Source: Acidobacteriota bacterium
Lineage (GTDB): Bacteria; Acidobacteriota; Blastocatellia; Pyrinomonadales; Pyrinomonadaceae
DNA length: 9,505 nt
Direction: 5' to 3'
Assembly (NCBI GenBank): GCA_013696385.1
Contig: JACCYR010000127.1
Location: 1 to 9,505, forward strand
Part shown: positions 1 through 6,209 of the stretch, in pieces
How positions within the stretch are numbered: the stretch's first letter is position 1
Layout of the letters: every line of letters starts with the position of its first letter
Program-made: the position numbers and the translations under genes
Notes under the pieces: model-generated
Database searches by the model: none
What the model saw: the letters and a program-made list of their open reading frames with translations, nothing else
What the model was told of the DNA's origin: nothing

Positions 1-760
1 CTTCAATTTTTCCAAGCTCAAAATCAATTTGTGCGCGGACGGGAAGACGACGCGCATCGTCCGTAATCCACAAAATCAAACTGCCTTCTTGTTCAATTAA
101 ACGGTTTTTACCAAAAACTTCCGGCTCGACGCGGAAACACCAGGTTTTCCCCAAAATGCTTTTTTGCTGCTGGCGGGCGGTAACACGGACGGGAATTTTA
201 TAAACCAAACCTGAATCACTGATGTTCAAATCAAAAGTTTTGCCGACGGCAAGCGGCAAACCTCGTATCGAATAAATGCTGCTAATTAAATCCTGTGTGT
301 CCTTTTCAATTGGCGAAGCCGTGCGGCGCGGCGGACGCGCCATATCGTTCGGGTCAGTTTCAATATATGTTACTTTTTTTTCCGTATAATCAAAAACCGC
401 TTTGCTTTCGCGCACGCGGTCATCTTGCTCGTCGCGTTTGACGGTTTTCAGTATGGAGAAATTCTCGCCGTTAATTGTTGATTGAATATCTTGATTAAAT
501 TTAACACCAAAGAGTTTAATCAGCATACCTTTTGATTTGGCTTCTGATTTGACGAGATAATTTTGAGTGTTCGGAATGTTTTCAACCGCGAAATTCAAGT
601 CAACAACGGTGATGCCACGAAGAAGCAGCTTGCTGAATTTGCCTTCGTAAGCTAAAGTTTCACCGGCTTTGTAAGGCGTAACTTTGCCGGAAATTTGCGC
701 GAAAACCGAAACACAAGCAACGCTGAAAATCATTAAAAGAGAGTAAATTAATTTTTCCAT
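1..760 (-). CDS. DUF3108 domain exported protein (partial, C-terminus outside window)
   Basis: My translation of the minus strand from ATG at 760-758 stays open for 253 codons to the left edge, so the 3' end is missing. The N-terminus (MEKLIYSLLMIFSVACVSVFA, then Q) is a signal peptide with a likely cut after VFA at residue 21, so the product should be periplasmic or outer-membrane associated. The following region (YKAGETLAYEGKFSKLLLRG near residue 30, then beta-rich sequence to LGKTWCFRVEP and ITDDARRLPVRAQIDFELG near the edge) matches the style of the DUF3108 family, whose molecular role is unknown. The start is supported by a GGTAAG Shine-Dalgarno-like stretch at 774-769, 8 nt upstream. 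A second in-frame ATG at 766 would add only two residues. It lies 67 bp downstream of the methyltransferase operon behind an inverted repeat, so it may be co-transcribed or separately expressed. Confidence 0.8.
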   Translation of the reverse strand, partial: MEKLIYSLLMIFSVACVSVFAQISGKVTPYKAGETLAYEGKFSKLLLRGITVVDLNFAVENIPNTQNYLVKSEAKSKGMLIKLFGVKFNQDIQSTINGENFSILKTVKRDEQDDRVRESKAVFDYTEKKVTYIETDPNDMARPPRRTASPIEKDTQDLISSIYSIRGLPLAVGKTFDLNISDSGLVYKIPVRVTARQQQKSILGKTWCFRVEPEVFGKNRLIEQEGSLILWITDDARRLPVRAQIDFELGKIE

Positions 761-775
761 CGTCATATCTTACCA

Positions 776-822
776 GTCAACAGTTATCAGTCAACAGTCA
801 ACAAAAACTGATAACTGTTGAC
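776..822. repeat. Heptamer tandem repeat forming a 16-bp perfect inverted repeat
   Basis: Positions 776-803 are four heptamers: GTCAACA, GTTATCA, GTCAACA, GTCAACA. The first sixteen bases (776-791, GTCAACAGTTATCAGT) are exactly reverse-complemented at 807-822, leaving a 15-nt loop. RNA from either strand could fold into a long hairpin. It fills most of the gap between the ICMT-like gene and the DUF3108 gene. On the minus strand it ends just before the Shine-Dalgarno region of DUF3108. No U-tract follows it, so it does not look like a classical intrinsic terminator. It could be an mRNA-processing or stabilising hairpin, or simply a short tandemly repeated repetitive element. Confidence 0.85.
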
Positions 823-827
823 CCATT

Positions 828-1376
828 TTATCTTAGAAATATCGCTTTGACCAACAACACAGACCAAGCAAAAATCAAGCCCAAAGCGGCGCGATATTCG
901 CGATAACGCAGATACAAATTCATATCAAACTTGGCATCGGACGCTTTGTAAGTCGTAATGCGCGGAAAAAAGAGCGGAACTTTACCTGCATATTCCTCAT
1001 AATCCGCGCCGAAAAGTTCGGTTAAATCTTTCGCTTCAACGCGCATCACCGGCAAATAGACGCCTAAAAATAAGGCGATAAATAAAAGCGCGAGCCACCA
1101 CACGCCGGAGGCAACCGTAAAACCCAAACCCAAAATAAAACTTCCCAAATAAAGCGGATTGCGCGTGTAAGCATAAGGACCGGAAACTGCCAAATTTTGA
1201 TTTTTGCGAATATGTCCCGATGCCCAAGCGCGAATCAAAATGCCGATAACCGCAATTGCGCCGCCGATTCCCAAACTTATTGATTCGGGACGCGCAAAAA
1301 TAAGAAAAACGATGCCGAACAGAAAACCGAGCGGCACACGCATTCGTTGAAGTAATCTTTTATTTTCCAAACTCAT
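828..1376 (-). CDS. Isoprenylcysteine carboxyl methyltransferase (ICMT/PEMT-like) family membrane protein
   Basis: An integral membrane protein of 182 residues with the signature of the ICMT/phospholipid-methyltransferase superfamily, which transfers a methyl group from S-adenosylmethionine. The conserved segment GPYAYTRNPLYLG is at residues 66-78, and the C-terminal cofactor motif E114...LFGADYEEYAGKVPLFFPR is at 114-139. Hydrophobic segments lie near 13-28, 33-50, 76-110 and 164-180. The substrate cannot be told: bacterial members methylate lipids or small molecules, or are uncharacterised. I chose ATG 1376-1374, not an upstream ATG at 1430, because it overlaps the TGA of the preceding methyltransferase gene as ATGA, the usual sign of translational coupling, and because the family homology begins after it. 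The upstream extension lies wholly within the neighbouring gene. Last gene of the tight operon before a 67-bp gap. Confidence 0.85.
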   Translation of the reverse strand: MSLENKRLLQRMRVPLGFLFGIVFLIFARPESISLGIGGAIAVIGILIRAWASGHIRKNQNLAVSGPYAYTRNPLYLGSFILGLGFTVASGVWWLALLFIALFLGVYLPVMRVEAKDLTELFGADYEEYAGKVPLFFPRITTYKASDAKFDMNLYLRYREYRAALGLIFAWSVLLVKAIFLR

Positions 1377-2488
1377 TTTTCTATCAAAAACAGATATTCT
1401 TGATTCGGCTTTTCCGCTTCCCGAATCCAATCATTTGTCGAGCGCATCGCCGCCATGACGTTTTGTCTGTAATTCACTTTTTGAACATCAATAATTTTGC
1501 CCGCTTGCTCCAAAATTTCGTAAAGATTTTCAGCAGTTGCACGTCCGCCCGAACTGTATGACAAAATTATATGTTTGGCTTGCGTTTTGGCAAGCAATTT
1601 TTCGATTGCTTCAACCGCAATAAACTTTTCCGAGCCGTTTTTTCTAAATTCTTCAAACACCGAACTCGCCAAAGTATCGGAAGTGTCATTTCGTCTTTTG
1701 GCTTTGCCGAAAACTTCCGGCTTGTCATTCAAAACAATCGTCGTCCACAAATGATAATAAGCCGAATAGCGAACACGCGAAGGCGGCATTTTTTCGTTGT
1801 TCGAGCCGTAAGGCGGGTCAAAATAAGCTAAATCGGTTTTGACGTTTTCGATTGTCTTGAAAATATCTCCGCTAAAAACTTCGTGTTCTTTTTCCGATTC
1901 AAAAAGTCTTGGAACTTTTAATTTCAGCTTATTAAATGAACGCGGCGACCATTCGTTTAAATAGGCGGCGTAATGTCCGAGCGTGCTGTCAACTTGGTCA
2001 AGCGCAAGAATTAAACTCGTCAAAACAACCGATTTTTCAACTTCATCTAAATTCAAACAATCAATTTCCTCACGAATCGCATCAAGTTTGCGCGTATTTT
2101 GAATTTGCCAGGGCTTTTTGAATCCATCAGTTTCGGAAGAATTTTTTCCGTTTGGCAAGCCTCCATAATTTTCCGTGAACCAACCGTCTTTCTCCGGTAA
2201 AGCATTCAAATGATTGATAATTTCCCGGTAATAATTTTTATCTTTTTTATTTTTCAAATAACACAAACCAAAAACTTTTGACCAAACAGAAATGTCGTTT
2301 GAGATAACTTTATAACCAATTTGAGCAAATGCTTGTGAAACGCGCGTTGTTCCCGCAAAACCATCAAAAACACTTTTCGGTTTAACTTTATGTGCAAGCT
2401 GTAAAATATGCGGCAAAAGTTTTAGCTTTGAACCCGCATACTTTATGCCTTCGGTTGCGGGAAATTCAAATGCGAGACCTGTTTTCAT
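1373..2488 (-). CDS. D12-class N6-adenine DNA methyltransferase (solitary)
   Basis: A 371-residue S-adenosylmethionine-dependent DNA methyltransferase of the Dam/D12 (alpha-type N6-adenine) family. In order: the N-terminal KYAGSK element at 16-21 (motif X, cofactor pocket); motif I as FDGFAGTT at 41-48; an acidic motif II, SNDIS, at 63-67; a long variable region, about 80-200, expected to contain target-recognition parts; the catalytic DPPYG at 224-228 (motif IV); and a late LSYSSGGR element at 309-316. The order X-I-TRD-IV and the FAGTT version of motif I recall the D12 enzymes of FokI-like systems, but I cannot assign a recognition sequence. No restriction endonuclease is present in the window, so it behaves as a solitary methyltransferase here. 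Its ATG begins 1 nt after the TAA of the PIN-like gene, and its TGA overlaps the next start, so it is translated within the operon. Only a weak Shine-Dalgarno (AAAAGA) is visible. Confidence 0.93.
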   Translation of the reverse strand: MKTGLAFEFPATEGIKYAGSKLKLLPHILQLAHKVKPKSVFDGFAGTTRVSQAFAQIGYKVISNDISVWSKVFGLCYLKNKKDKNYYREIINHLNALPEKDGWFTENYGGLPNGKNSSETDGFKKPWQIQNTRKLDAIREEIDCLNLDEVEKSVVLTSLILALDQVDSTLGHYAAYLNEWSPRSFNKLKLKVPRLFESEKEHEVFSGDIFKTIENVKTDLAYFDPPYGSNNEKMPPSRVRYSAYYHLWTTIVLNDKPEVFGKAKRRNDTSDTLASSVFEEFRKNGSEKFIAVEAIEKLLAKTQAKHIILSYSSGGRATAENLYEILEQAGKIIDVQKVNYRQNVMAAMRSTNDWIREAEKPNQEYLFLIEK

Positions 2489-2489
2489 T

Positions 2490-2852
2490 TTAGTCTTTTG
2501 TCAATTTTCGCTGCCGAACGCCGCTTGCCTCGATAACGGTAAAATTATTTTCGAGAGCGATTTTCTCAATTTTAATCTTTTCCAAAAGAATTTTTCCTGC
2601 TTCATTCGGCATTTGACCTTTTGTTCTGAAATAGACGACGGCTGGCGGATTATTTTTTTGATATTTAAAAATCAACTCGCCGTAATCTCTGTCAAAAGTT
2701 AGAATTATCAGATTTTCAGCGGAGGCTTTTTGCAAAACTTCCGAATCGGCAATTCCGCTCGATTCTTCGGAAATGCTGATAACCTCATACCCATTTTCTC
2801 GTAAAAATTTTATGCTTGGAAATGGAAAATTCTCGTTGGCTAAAAATTTCAT
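2490..2852 (-). CDS. DUF5615 PIN-like protein, putative toxin of a DUF433/DUF5615 pair
   Basis: A 120-residue protein beginning MKFLANENFP, the typical opening of DUF5615 PIN-like proteins. These are related to PIN-domain ribonucleases and are usually found next to DUF433 antitoxins. Acidic residues expected at a PIN-type metal site can be seen: E7, D36 (GIADSEVL), and D54 and D56 in TFDRDYG. The first position is LANEN instead of the LADEN seen in many relatives. I chose ATG 2852-2850 because it matches the family start and overlaps the antitoxin stop as TAATG. An ATG 15 codons earlier (2897) only adds residues read from within the antitoxin gene. The predicted role is RNA cleavage held in check by the upstream partner. 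This is inference from family pairing, and toxicity has not been shown for most DUF5615 proteins. Confidence 0.85.
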   Translation of the reverse strand: MKFLANENFPFPSIKFLRENGYEVISISEESSGIADSEVLQKASAENLIILTFDRDYGELIFKYQKNNPPAVVYFRTKGQMPNEAGKILLEKIKIEKIALENNFTVIEASGVRQRKLTKD

Positions 2853-3091
2853 TAAGTTGTTTGCGCCAGAGGAAAATACAATTCTTGTTGAACACAATCT
2901 CGCAAATACGCAAACACCGCTTTAATATCTTCGGTGGTTAATCTCGGATAACTTTCCAAAATCATTTCTTCTGTCCAACCGTTTGAAAGCAGTTCTAAAA
3001 TTAGTTCAACCGATATTCTTGTGCCTTTGATGACGGGCTTTCCCACCAAAATCTTTTCGTCGGAATAAATATGTTTTCGCCAATCAATCAT
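2852..3091 (-). CDS. DUF433 family putative antitoxin
   Basis: A 79-residue small protein with the DUF433 core GKPVIKGTRISV at 17-28, followed by a helical part (ILELLSNGWTEEMILESYP, 31-49) and LTTEDIKAVFAYLRD at 51-65, consistent with a helix-turn-helix-like fold. DUF433 proteins are VapB-like antitoxins commonly coded just upstream of a DUF5615 PIN-like toxin. That is the arrangement here, with the stop TAA sharing one base with the toxin start (TAATG). The start ATG 3091-3089 lies inside the last codons of the glycosyltransferase gene (8-bp overlap), so translation is probably coupled to it. No good Shine-Dalgarno is visible. Antitoxins of such pairs often repress their own promoter, but no separate promoter or operator palindrome is evident within the upstream gene. 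Confidence 0.87.
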   Translation of the reverse strand: MIDWRKHIYSDEKILVGKPVIKGTRISVELILELLSNGWTEEMILESYPRLTTEDIKAVFAYLRDCVQQELYFPLAQTT

Positions 3092-4127
3092 TACTTGATA
3101 ATTCTAGCCTTTTTTGTGCCGCCTGCAAAACCGTTTCAACCTCAATATTCATACAAATCCAGTTGTCGCAAACTCGTCGGTGGCAATCTATGCGGCAGGA
3201 AATATCGGCTCTTTCGACGCAAATATCGTCTTTATTCGGGCTTCCGTTGCGCCACCATTCGGTTGGACCGAAAATGCCCACAATCGGTGCATTTGCCGCA
3301 ACCGCCAGATGTGTCGGCGCGGTGTCGCCGCCGATATAGATTTTGGTTTTTTTGGCTAGTTCGTAAAAGCCTTTTAGAGTTAGCTGAACAAGCAGAATCT
3401 TGCCGGATTTGCTGTTTTGCAAAACTTTTTCGGCTAGATTTATTTCACTCGGCGCGGTCGTAATAACCGAAGTTAAACCGTTTTCCTCCCAAAGTCGATC
3501 AGCCAACGCGCCGAATTTCTCCGCATGCCAGAGTTTTGTTACCCAACCGCCCGCCGGATTTAGAATCGCAAAGTTTGCGCCCGTTTGTGCAATTATTTTT
3601 TCAGCCTCCGACTTATGTTTTTCATCAGTAAAAATCGGAAATTCAAAATTATTTGCAGGAACAAAAATGTTCAAAGCCTGTTCGGCAAGTTTTAAGTTTT
3701 TGACGATAATGTGTGATTTTTGTTCGACTTTTATCTTGTCTGTCAAAAGAAAACGGCTGGCAGGTTCGCGCAGGTTTTGCTTGGAAAATCCGTAAATTTT
3801 TTTAGATTTGGCAAGTTTAGCAATTGTCGAAGATTTCAGTAGACCTTGAAAATCAAGCGTTACGTCAAAGGTTAAAGTGCGAAGCCCGCGCAATTGCTGA
3901 CGCGCCGCCGACATTATCTCGCCAATCCTTTTTTCGCGTCTTAATGCTTTTGTGTCAATTTCAATAAGATGACTTAAAAATCGGTTGTGGCGAAGAACTT
4001 CCGCTGCGCCTTTCTCGACTACCCAAGATATTTCCGCGTCCGGCAAAGCGCGACGGATTGCGGCAAGCGCGGGCAAAGTATGCACCACGTCGCCGATACT
4101 GCTGAGTTTGACAATGAGAATTTTCAT
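3084..4127 (-). CDS. Glycosyltransferase family 9, heptosyltransferase I-like (WaaC-like)
   Basis: A 347-residue cytoplasmic GT-B glycosyltransferase of family GT9, which adds heptose from ADP-heptose to the lipopolysaccharide inner core. The N-terminal acceptor domain starts KILIVKLSSIGDVVHTLPAL, with the conserved Asp at position 13, followed by WVVEKGAAEV (35-44) and DFQGLLKSS (92-100), both resembling WaaC. The C-terminal donor domain has NPAGGW (190-195), a Lys-x-Trp pair (K198, W200) and GGDTAPTHLAVA (266-277) followed by GIFGPTEWW (284-292). Asp13, Lys198 and Asp268 sit where the known key residues of E. coli WaaC lie. A Cys-rich tail (C311, C315, C320, C325) resembles that of many GT9 enzymes. 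It is the first gene of the minus-strand operon. Heptosyltransferase II or a more general GT9 sugar transferase remains possible. Start at ATG 4127, with only a weak purine stretch upstream. Confidence 0.87.
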   Translation of the reverse strand: MKILIVKLSSIGDVVHTLPALAAIRRALPDAEISWVVEKGAAEVLRHNRFLSHLIEIDTKALRREKRIGEIMSAARQQLRGLRTLTFDVTLDFQGLLKSSTIAKLAKSKKIYGFSKQNLREPASRFLLTDKIKVEQKSHIIVKNLKLAEQALNIFVPANNFEFPIFTDEKHKSEAEKIIAQTGANFAILNPAGGWVTKLWHAEKFGALADRLWEENGLTSVITTAPSEINLAEKVLQNSKSGKILLVQLTLKGFYELAKKTKIYIGGDTAPTHLAVAANAPIVGIFGPTEWWRNGSPNKDDICVERADISCRIDCHRRVCDNWICMNIEVETVLQAAQKRLELSSND

Positions 4128-4571
4128 CGCTTGCTTATAGTAAAACTTGTCTGGGAAATTTTGAAATGTGTCGAATTAAAAATTTATACTTTTGATTTTA
4201 GAATTTAGCTTTTTAATAAAACTCTAGCAAAGTTTGTCTGAAATACTTTATTCCCGCCTTTGCGCGGCAGATAATTTTTTGCAACTTTTGTTTTCAATCT
4301 AACGTGAAAGACAAGCGATATGCACAAAGCAAAAAGGACTAAAGCAAAAGGGAAAAGTTAAGAACAATCTCATCGGTTAATAATTTAACATTTTATTAGA
4401 TTCTAAACCTTATCATTATGCCATAAAACTTTTATTCGTCTGCATATTCGCCTTTGAGAGTGAAAATTAAACAATAAGACGGACAAAGGACAAAACTTTT
4501 TTTTAGTGCTAAAATAATAAATTGTAGTTTATAAAGTAGCGTTTCCCGAAGCGTTTCGATATATTTTAACC
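4128..4571. other. Divergent intergenic region, AT-rich, no gene seen
   Basis: These 444 bp separate the minus-strand glycosyltransferase operon from the plus-strand pilus operon and should hold both promoters. I see no convincing coding frame and no RNA gene. On the minus strand a TATAAA (4188-4183) could be a -10 box but lacks a matching -35. On the plus strand TATATT (4560-4565) lies about 6 bp before the pilN GTG, again without a recognisable -35. A GCGTTTC direct repeat (4539-4545 and 4551-4557) sits just before pilN. Purine-rich text at about 4324-4356 resembles the AAAGGAC-rich stretch before the prepilin-like gene. None of these is strong enough to call a site. Confidence 0.6.
4481..4494 (+). 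repeat. Two-copy heptamer GGACAAA repeat
   Basis: GGACAAA occurs twice in tandem (4481-4487, 4488-4494), about 80 bp before pilN. It is the same heptamer, in a different rotation, as the AAAGGAC array at 7390-7417, which suggests a dispersed family of short tandem heptamers in this genome. It is too short to judge on its own. Confidence 0.55.
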
Positions 4572-5192
4572 GTGATTACTAAACTCAATCTTGCCAGCAA
4601 ACCTTTTCGCAACCGGACATTGCCTTATATGCTTGCGCTTCTTCTGTTGGCTTTTGCCGTAGCGGGTGCGGTGCTTTCCTTTGCTAAATTAAACGACATT
4701 AATAATCGAAACGAAATCGCCAAAGCCGATATCGAGCAAATGGAAACGGAACTGCAGTTGTTAAACGGCAAAGGCGAACAGGTTCAACAGCAATTATCGC
4801 CCGAACAGCGCGAATTGCTCGTTGCCGCGCATAAACTCGTCGCCAACAAAACTTTCGGTTGGTCGCGTCTGTTCGCTGATATCGAATCTCTGCTGCCCGG
4901 CAGTGTCAGCGTTTCGCGCATCAGCGTTCAGGATGTTTATAAGGATGGCGACAAAACCAAAGCCGAATTGGAGTTTGGCGTTTTAAGCCGTGATTATCAA
5001 AGCGTGATGACGATGATTGGAAATATGAATAGTTCCGGCATTTTTCAAGCCGAACTGCGCGGGCAGGATTTGCAGAAAACCGAGCGTGTAACTTACACGG
5101 AATACACTTTGCACCTTATCTATTCGCCGTATAACAGTTATTCACCCGCCGCGCCGAGCGATGTCGCGCAAACCAACGGAGGAAATCAGTAA
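4572..5192 (+). CDS. pilN: PilN-like type IV pilus inner-membrane assembly protein
   Basis: A 206-residue bitopic protein with a short cytoplasmic N-terminus (MITKLNLASKPFRNRTLPY), one membrane helix at about 20-38, a periplasmic coiled coil (about 40-80, KADIEQMETELQLLNGKGEQ region) and a C-terminal alpha/beta domain (about 95-185) of the PilN/GspL ferredoxin-like type. PilN pairs with PilO in the inner-membrane alignment complex and uses its N-terminal tail to bind PilM. Here the usual INLLP tail motif is replaced by LNLASKPF. The start is GTG at 4572 with no visible Shine-Dalgarno. The next start, ATG at 4629, would remove the tail, so GTG is preferred. The stop is immediately followed by pilO. 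pilM, normally upstream, is not here: the next gene upstream is divergent. The family call is firm; whether it serves a pilus or a type II secretion system is less certain. Confidence 0.82.
   Translation: MITKLNLASKPFRNRTLPYMLALLLLAFAVAGAVLSFAKLNDINNRNEIAKADIEQMETELQLLNGKGEQVQQQLSPEQRELLVAAHKLVANKTFGWSRLFADIESLLPGSVSVSRISVQDVYKDGDKTKAELEFGVLSRDYQSVMTMIGNMNSSGIFQAELRGQDLQKTERVTYTEYTLHLIYSPYNSYSPAAPSDVAQTNGGNQ
5178..5182 (+). promoter_or_regulatory. Strong ribosome binding site for pilO
   Basis: A GGAGG core lies within the last codons of pilN, 10 nt before the pilO ATG at 5193. It is the best Shine-Dalgarno in the pilus operon and fixes the pilO start directly after the pilN stop codon. Confidence 0.8.
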
Positions 5193-6200
5193 ATGAACGA
5201 AGACCTCAAACCAATAGAATCGGCGGAAAATTCCGAAGACAAAAAAGAATCGGAAATTATCGTCAACAATTACGGCGTAGCCAGAGATGACGCGGTTGTC
5301 ATCGAAGAAGAAACTCGCACCGTTTTGTTGACCGAAGACGAAACAATTATCATCGAAAAAGAGCCGATAATTGACATTGTGCCGAAAAATCGTCCACGCA
5401 AAGTTTATGCGGGAATGTGGGGTCCGACGGAGATTGCCACAGTCGGCATGGGAATGTTGGCGATTCTGGCGGTGATAATTCTGGTTGTTCTGGTTGTTCT
5501 TCCGGCGCAGAAAGAACTCGAAAAAAACCGAGTCAAGCGCGACCAATTGGAAACCGAGTTGATTTCGGCGCGGAAGAAATACGGCGATATTACCGATACG
5601 GAAACTCAGGTTGCCAAACTTTTGGGTAGTGTAAATGATTTTGAAACGCGCTTTCTGCGACTGCCGACAACTGGAAAAACCGAACTTTATCAGCGAATTA
5701 ACGGTTTAATCGGAGCTTACGGTTTAGTCAATACGACCGGACCCGATTACGCGCCGTTGGAAATTTCCAATAATCAAAGCGGCAATAAAACCGAGGGCGA
5801 ACAGAGCAGAGCAAAATTTCAGAGCCTTTTTCCGGGCGTTTATGTAACGATGACGGTGGAAGGTTCTTATCAAAATCTGCGCCGATTTATCAGAGAAATG
5901 GAAACCAGCGACCAGTTTGTTGTAATTAGCGCGGTTGAACTGCAGCCTTCGGAAAACGAAGATAAAAACACAACAAACGCGCCGACGCAAGCGTCAATCA
6001 ACAGCGTCCAGATAAATCCGACTAACGAATTCGGCGTTGCGCAAAACCCGACTTTGCAGCAAACCATTGTGCAGCCTCAGCAGGCAAAACCGGCACGCGG
6101 AAAAACACACGGCGAAACGGTCAGTCTGAGATTGGAAATGGCGGCTTATTTCCGCCGTCCGAATTTTCAGCCGATGGAGACGGAAGTTAGTAGTCAATAA
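5193..6200 (+). CDS. pilO: PilO-like type IV pilus inner-membrane assembly protein with long acidic N-terminus
   Basis: A 335-residue protein. Residues 1-75 form an unusual acidic, probably cytoplasmic extension rich in Glu, Asp and Ile. Next come one membrane helix at about 79-103 (IATVGMGMLAILAVIILVVL), a coiled coil at about 105-130 (PAQKELEKNRVKRDQLETEL) and a PilO-type periplasmic domain (LYQRINGLIGAYGLV at 165-179; VYVTMTVEGSYQNLRRFIREME at 216-237; VISAVELQPS at 244-253). A Gln/Asn/Pro-rich, probably disordered stretch (about 254-300) interrupts the domain before its final strand (VSLRLEMAAYFRRP, 310-323). PilO normally has only a short cytoplasmic tail, so the extension is distinctive. 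It probably dimerises with the PilN-like protein coded just upstream with zero spacing. The next gene starts 9 nt after its stop. Identification rests on topology, domain pattern and position. Confidence 0.78.
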   Translation: MNEDLKPIESAENSEDKKESEIIVNNYGVARDDAVVIEEETRTVLLTEDETIIIEKEPIIDIVPKNRPRKVYAGMWGPTEIATVGMGMLAILAVIILVVLVVLPAQKELEKNRVKRDQLETELISARKKYGDITDTETQVAKLLGSVNDFETRFLRLPTTGKTELYQRINGLIGAYGLVNTTGPDYAPLEISNNQSGNKTEGEQSRAKFQSLFPGVYVTMTVEGSYQNLRRFIREMETSDQFVVISAVELQPSENEDKNTTNAPTQASINSVQINPTNEFGVAQNPTLQQTIVQPQQAKPARGKTHGETVSLRLEMAAYFRRPNFQPMETEVSSQ

Positions 6201-6209
6201 TAGCGAAAG

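Noticed and set aside
776..822. Intrinsic terminator
   Set aside because: The stem is long, but neither strand has a U-tract directly after it and the loop is 15 nt, so a classical terminator is not supported.
1377..1430. Upstream in-frame start for the ICMT-like protein
   Set aside because: It lies entirely inside the methyltransferase gene and adds residues unlike the family. The ATGA overlap at 1376-1373 is a better start.
2853..2897. Upstream in-frame start for the DUF5615 protein
   Set aside because: The extra 15 residues are read from within the DUF433 gene. The family normally begins at MKFLANEN, which coincides with the TAATG junction.
1373..3091. Restriction-modification system made of the D12 methyltransferase and the DUF5615 protein
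   Set aside because: DUF5615 is a PIN-like putative RNase family paired with DUF433 antitoxins, not a known restriction nuclease, and no other nuclease gene is visible.
5142..5546. Minus-strand open frame opposite the pilO start
   Set aside because: A shadow of the acidic pilO N-terminus. It is Phe/Asn/Arg-rich and has no domain.
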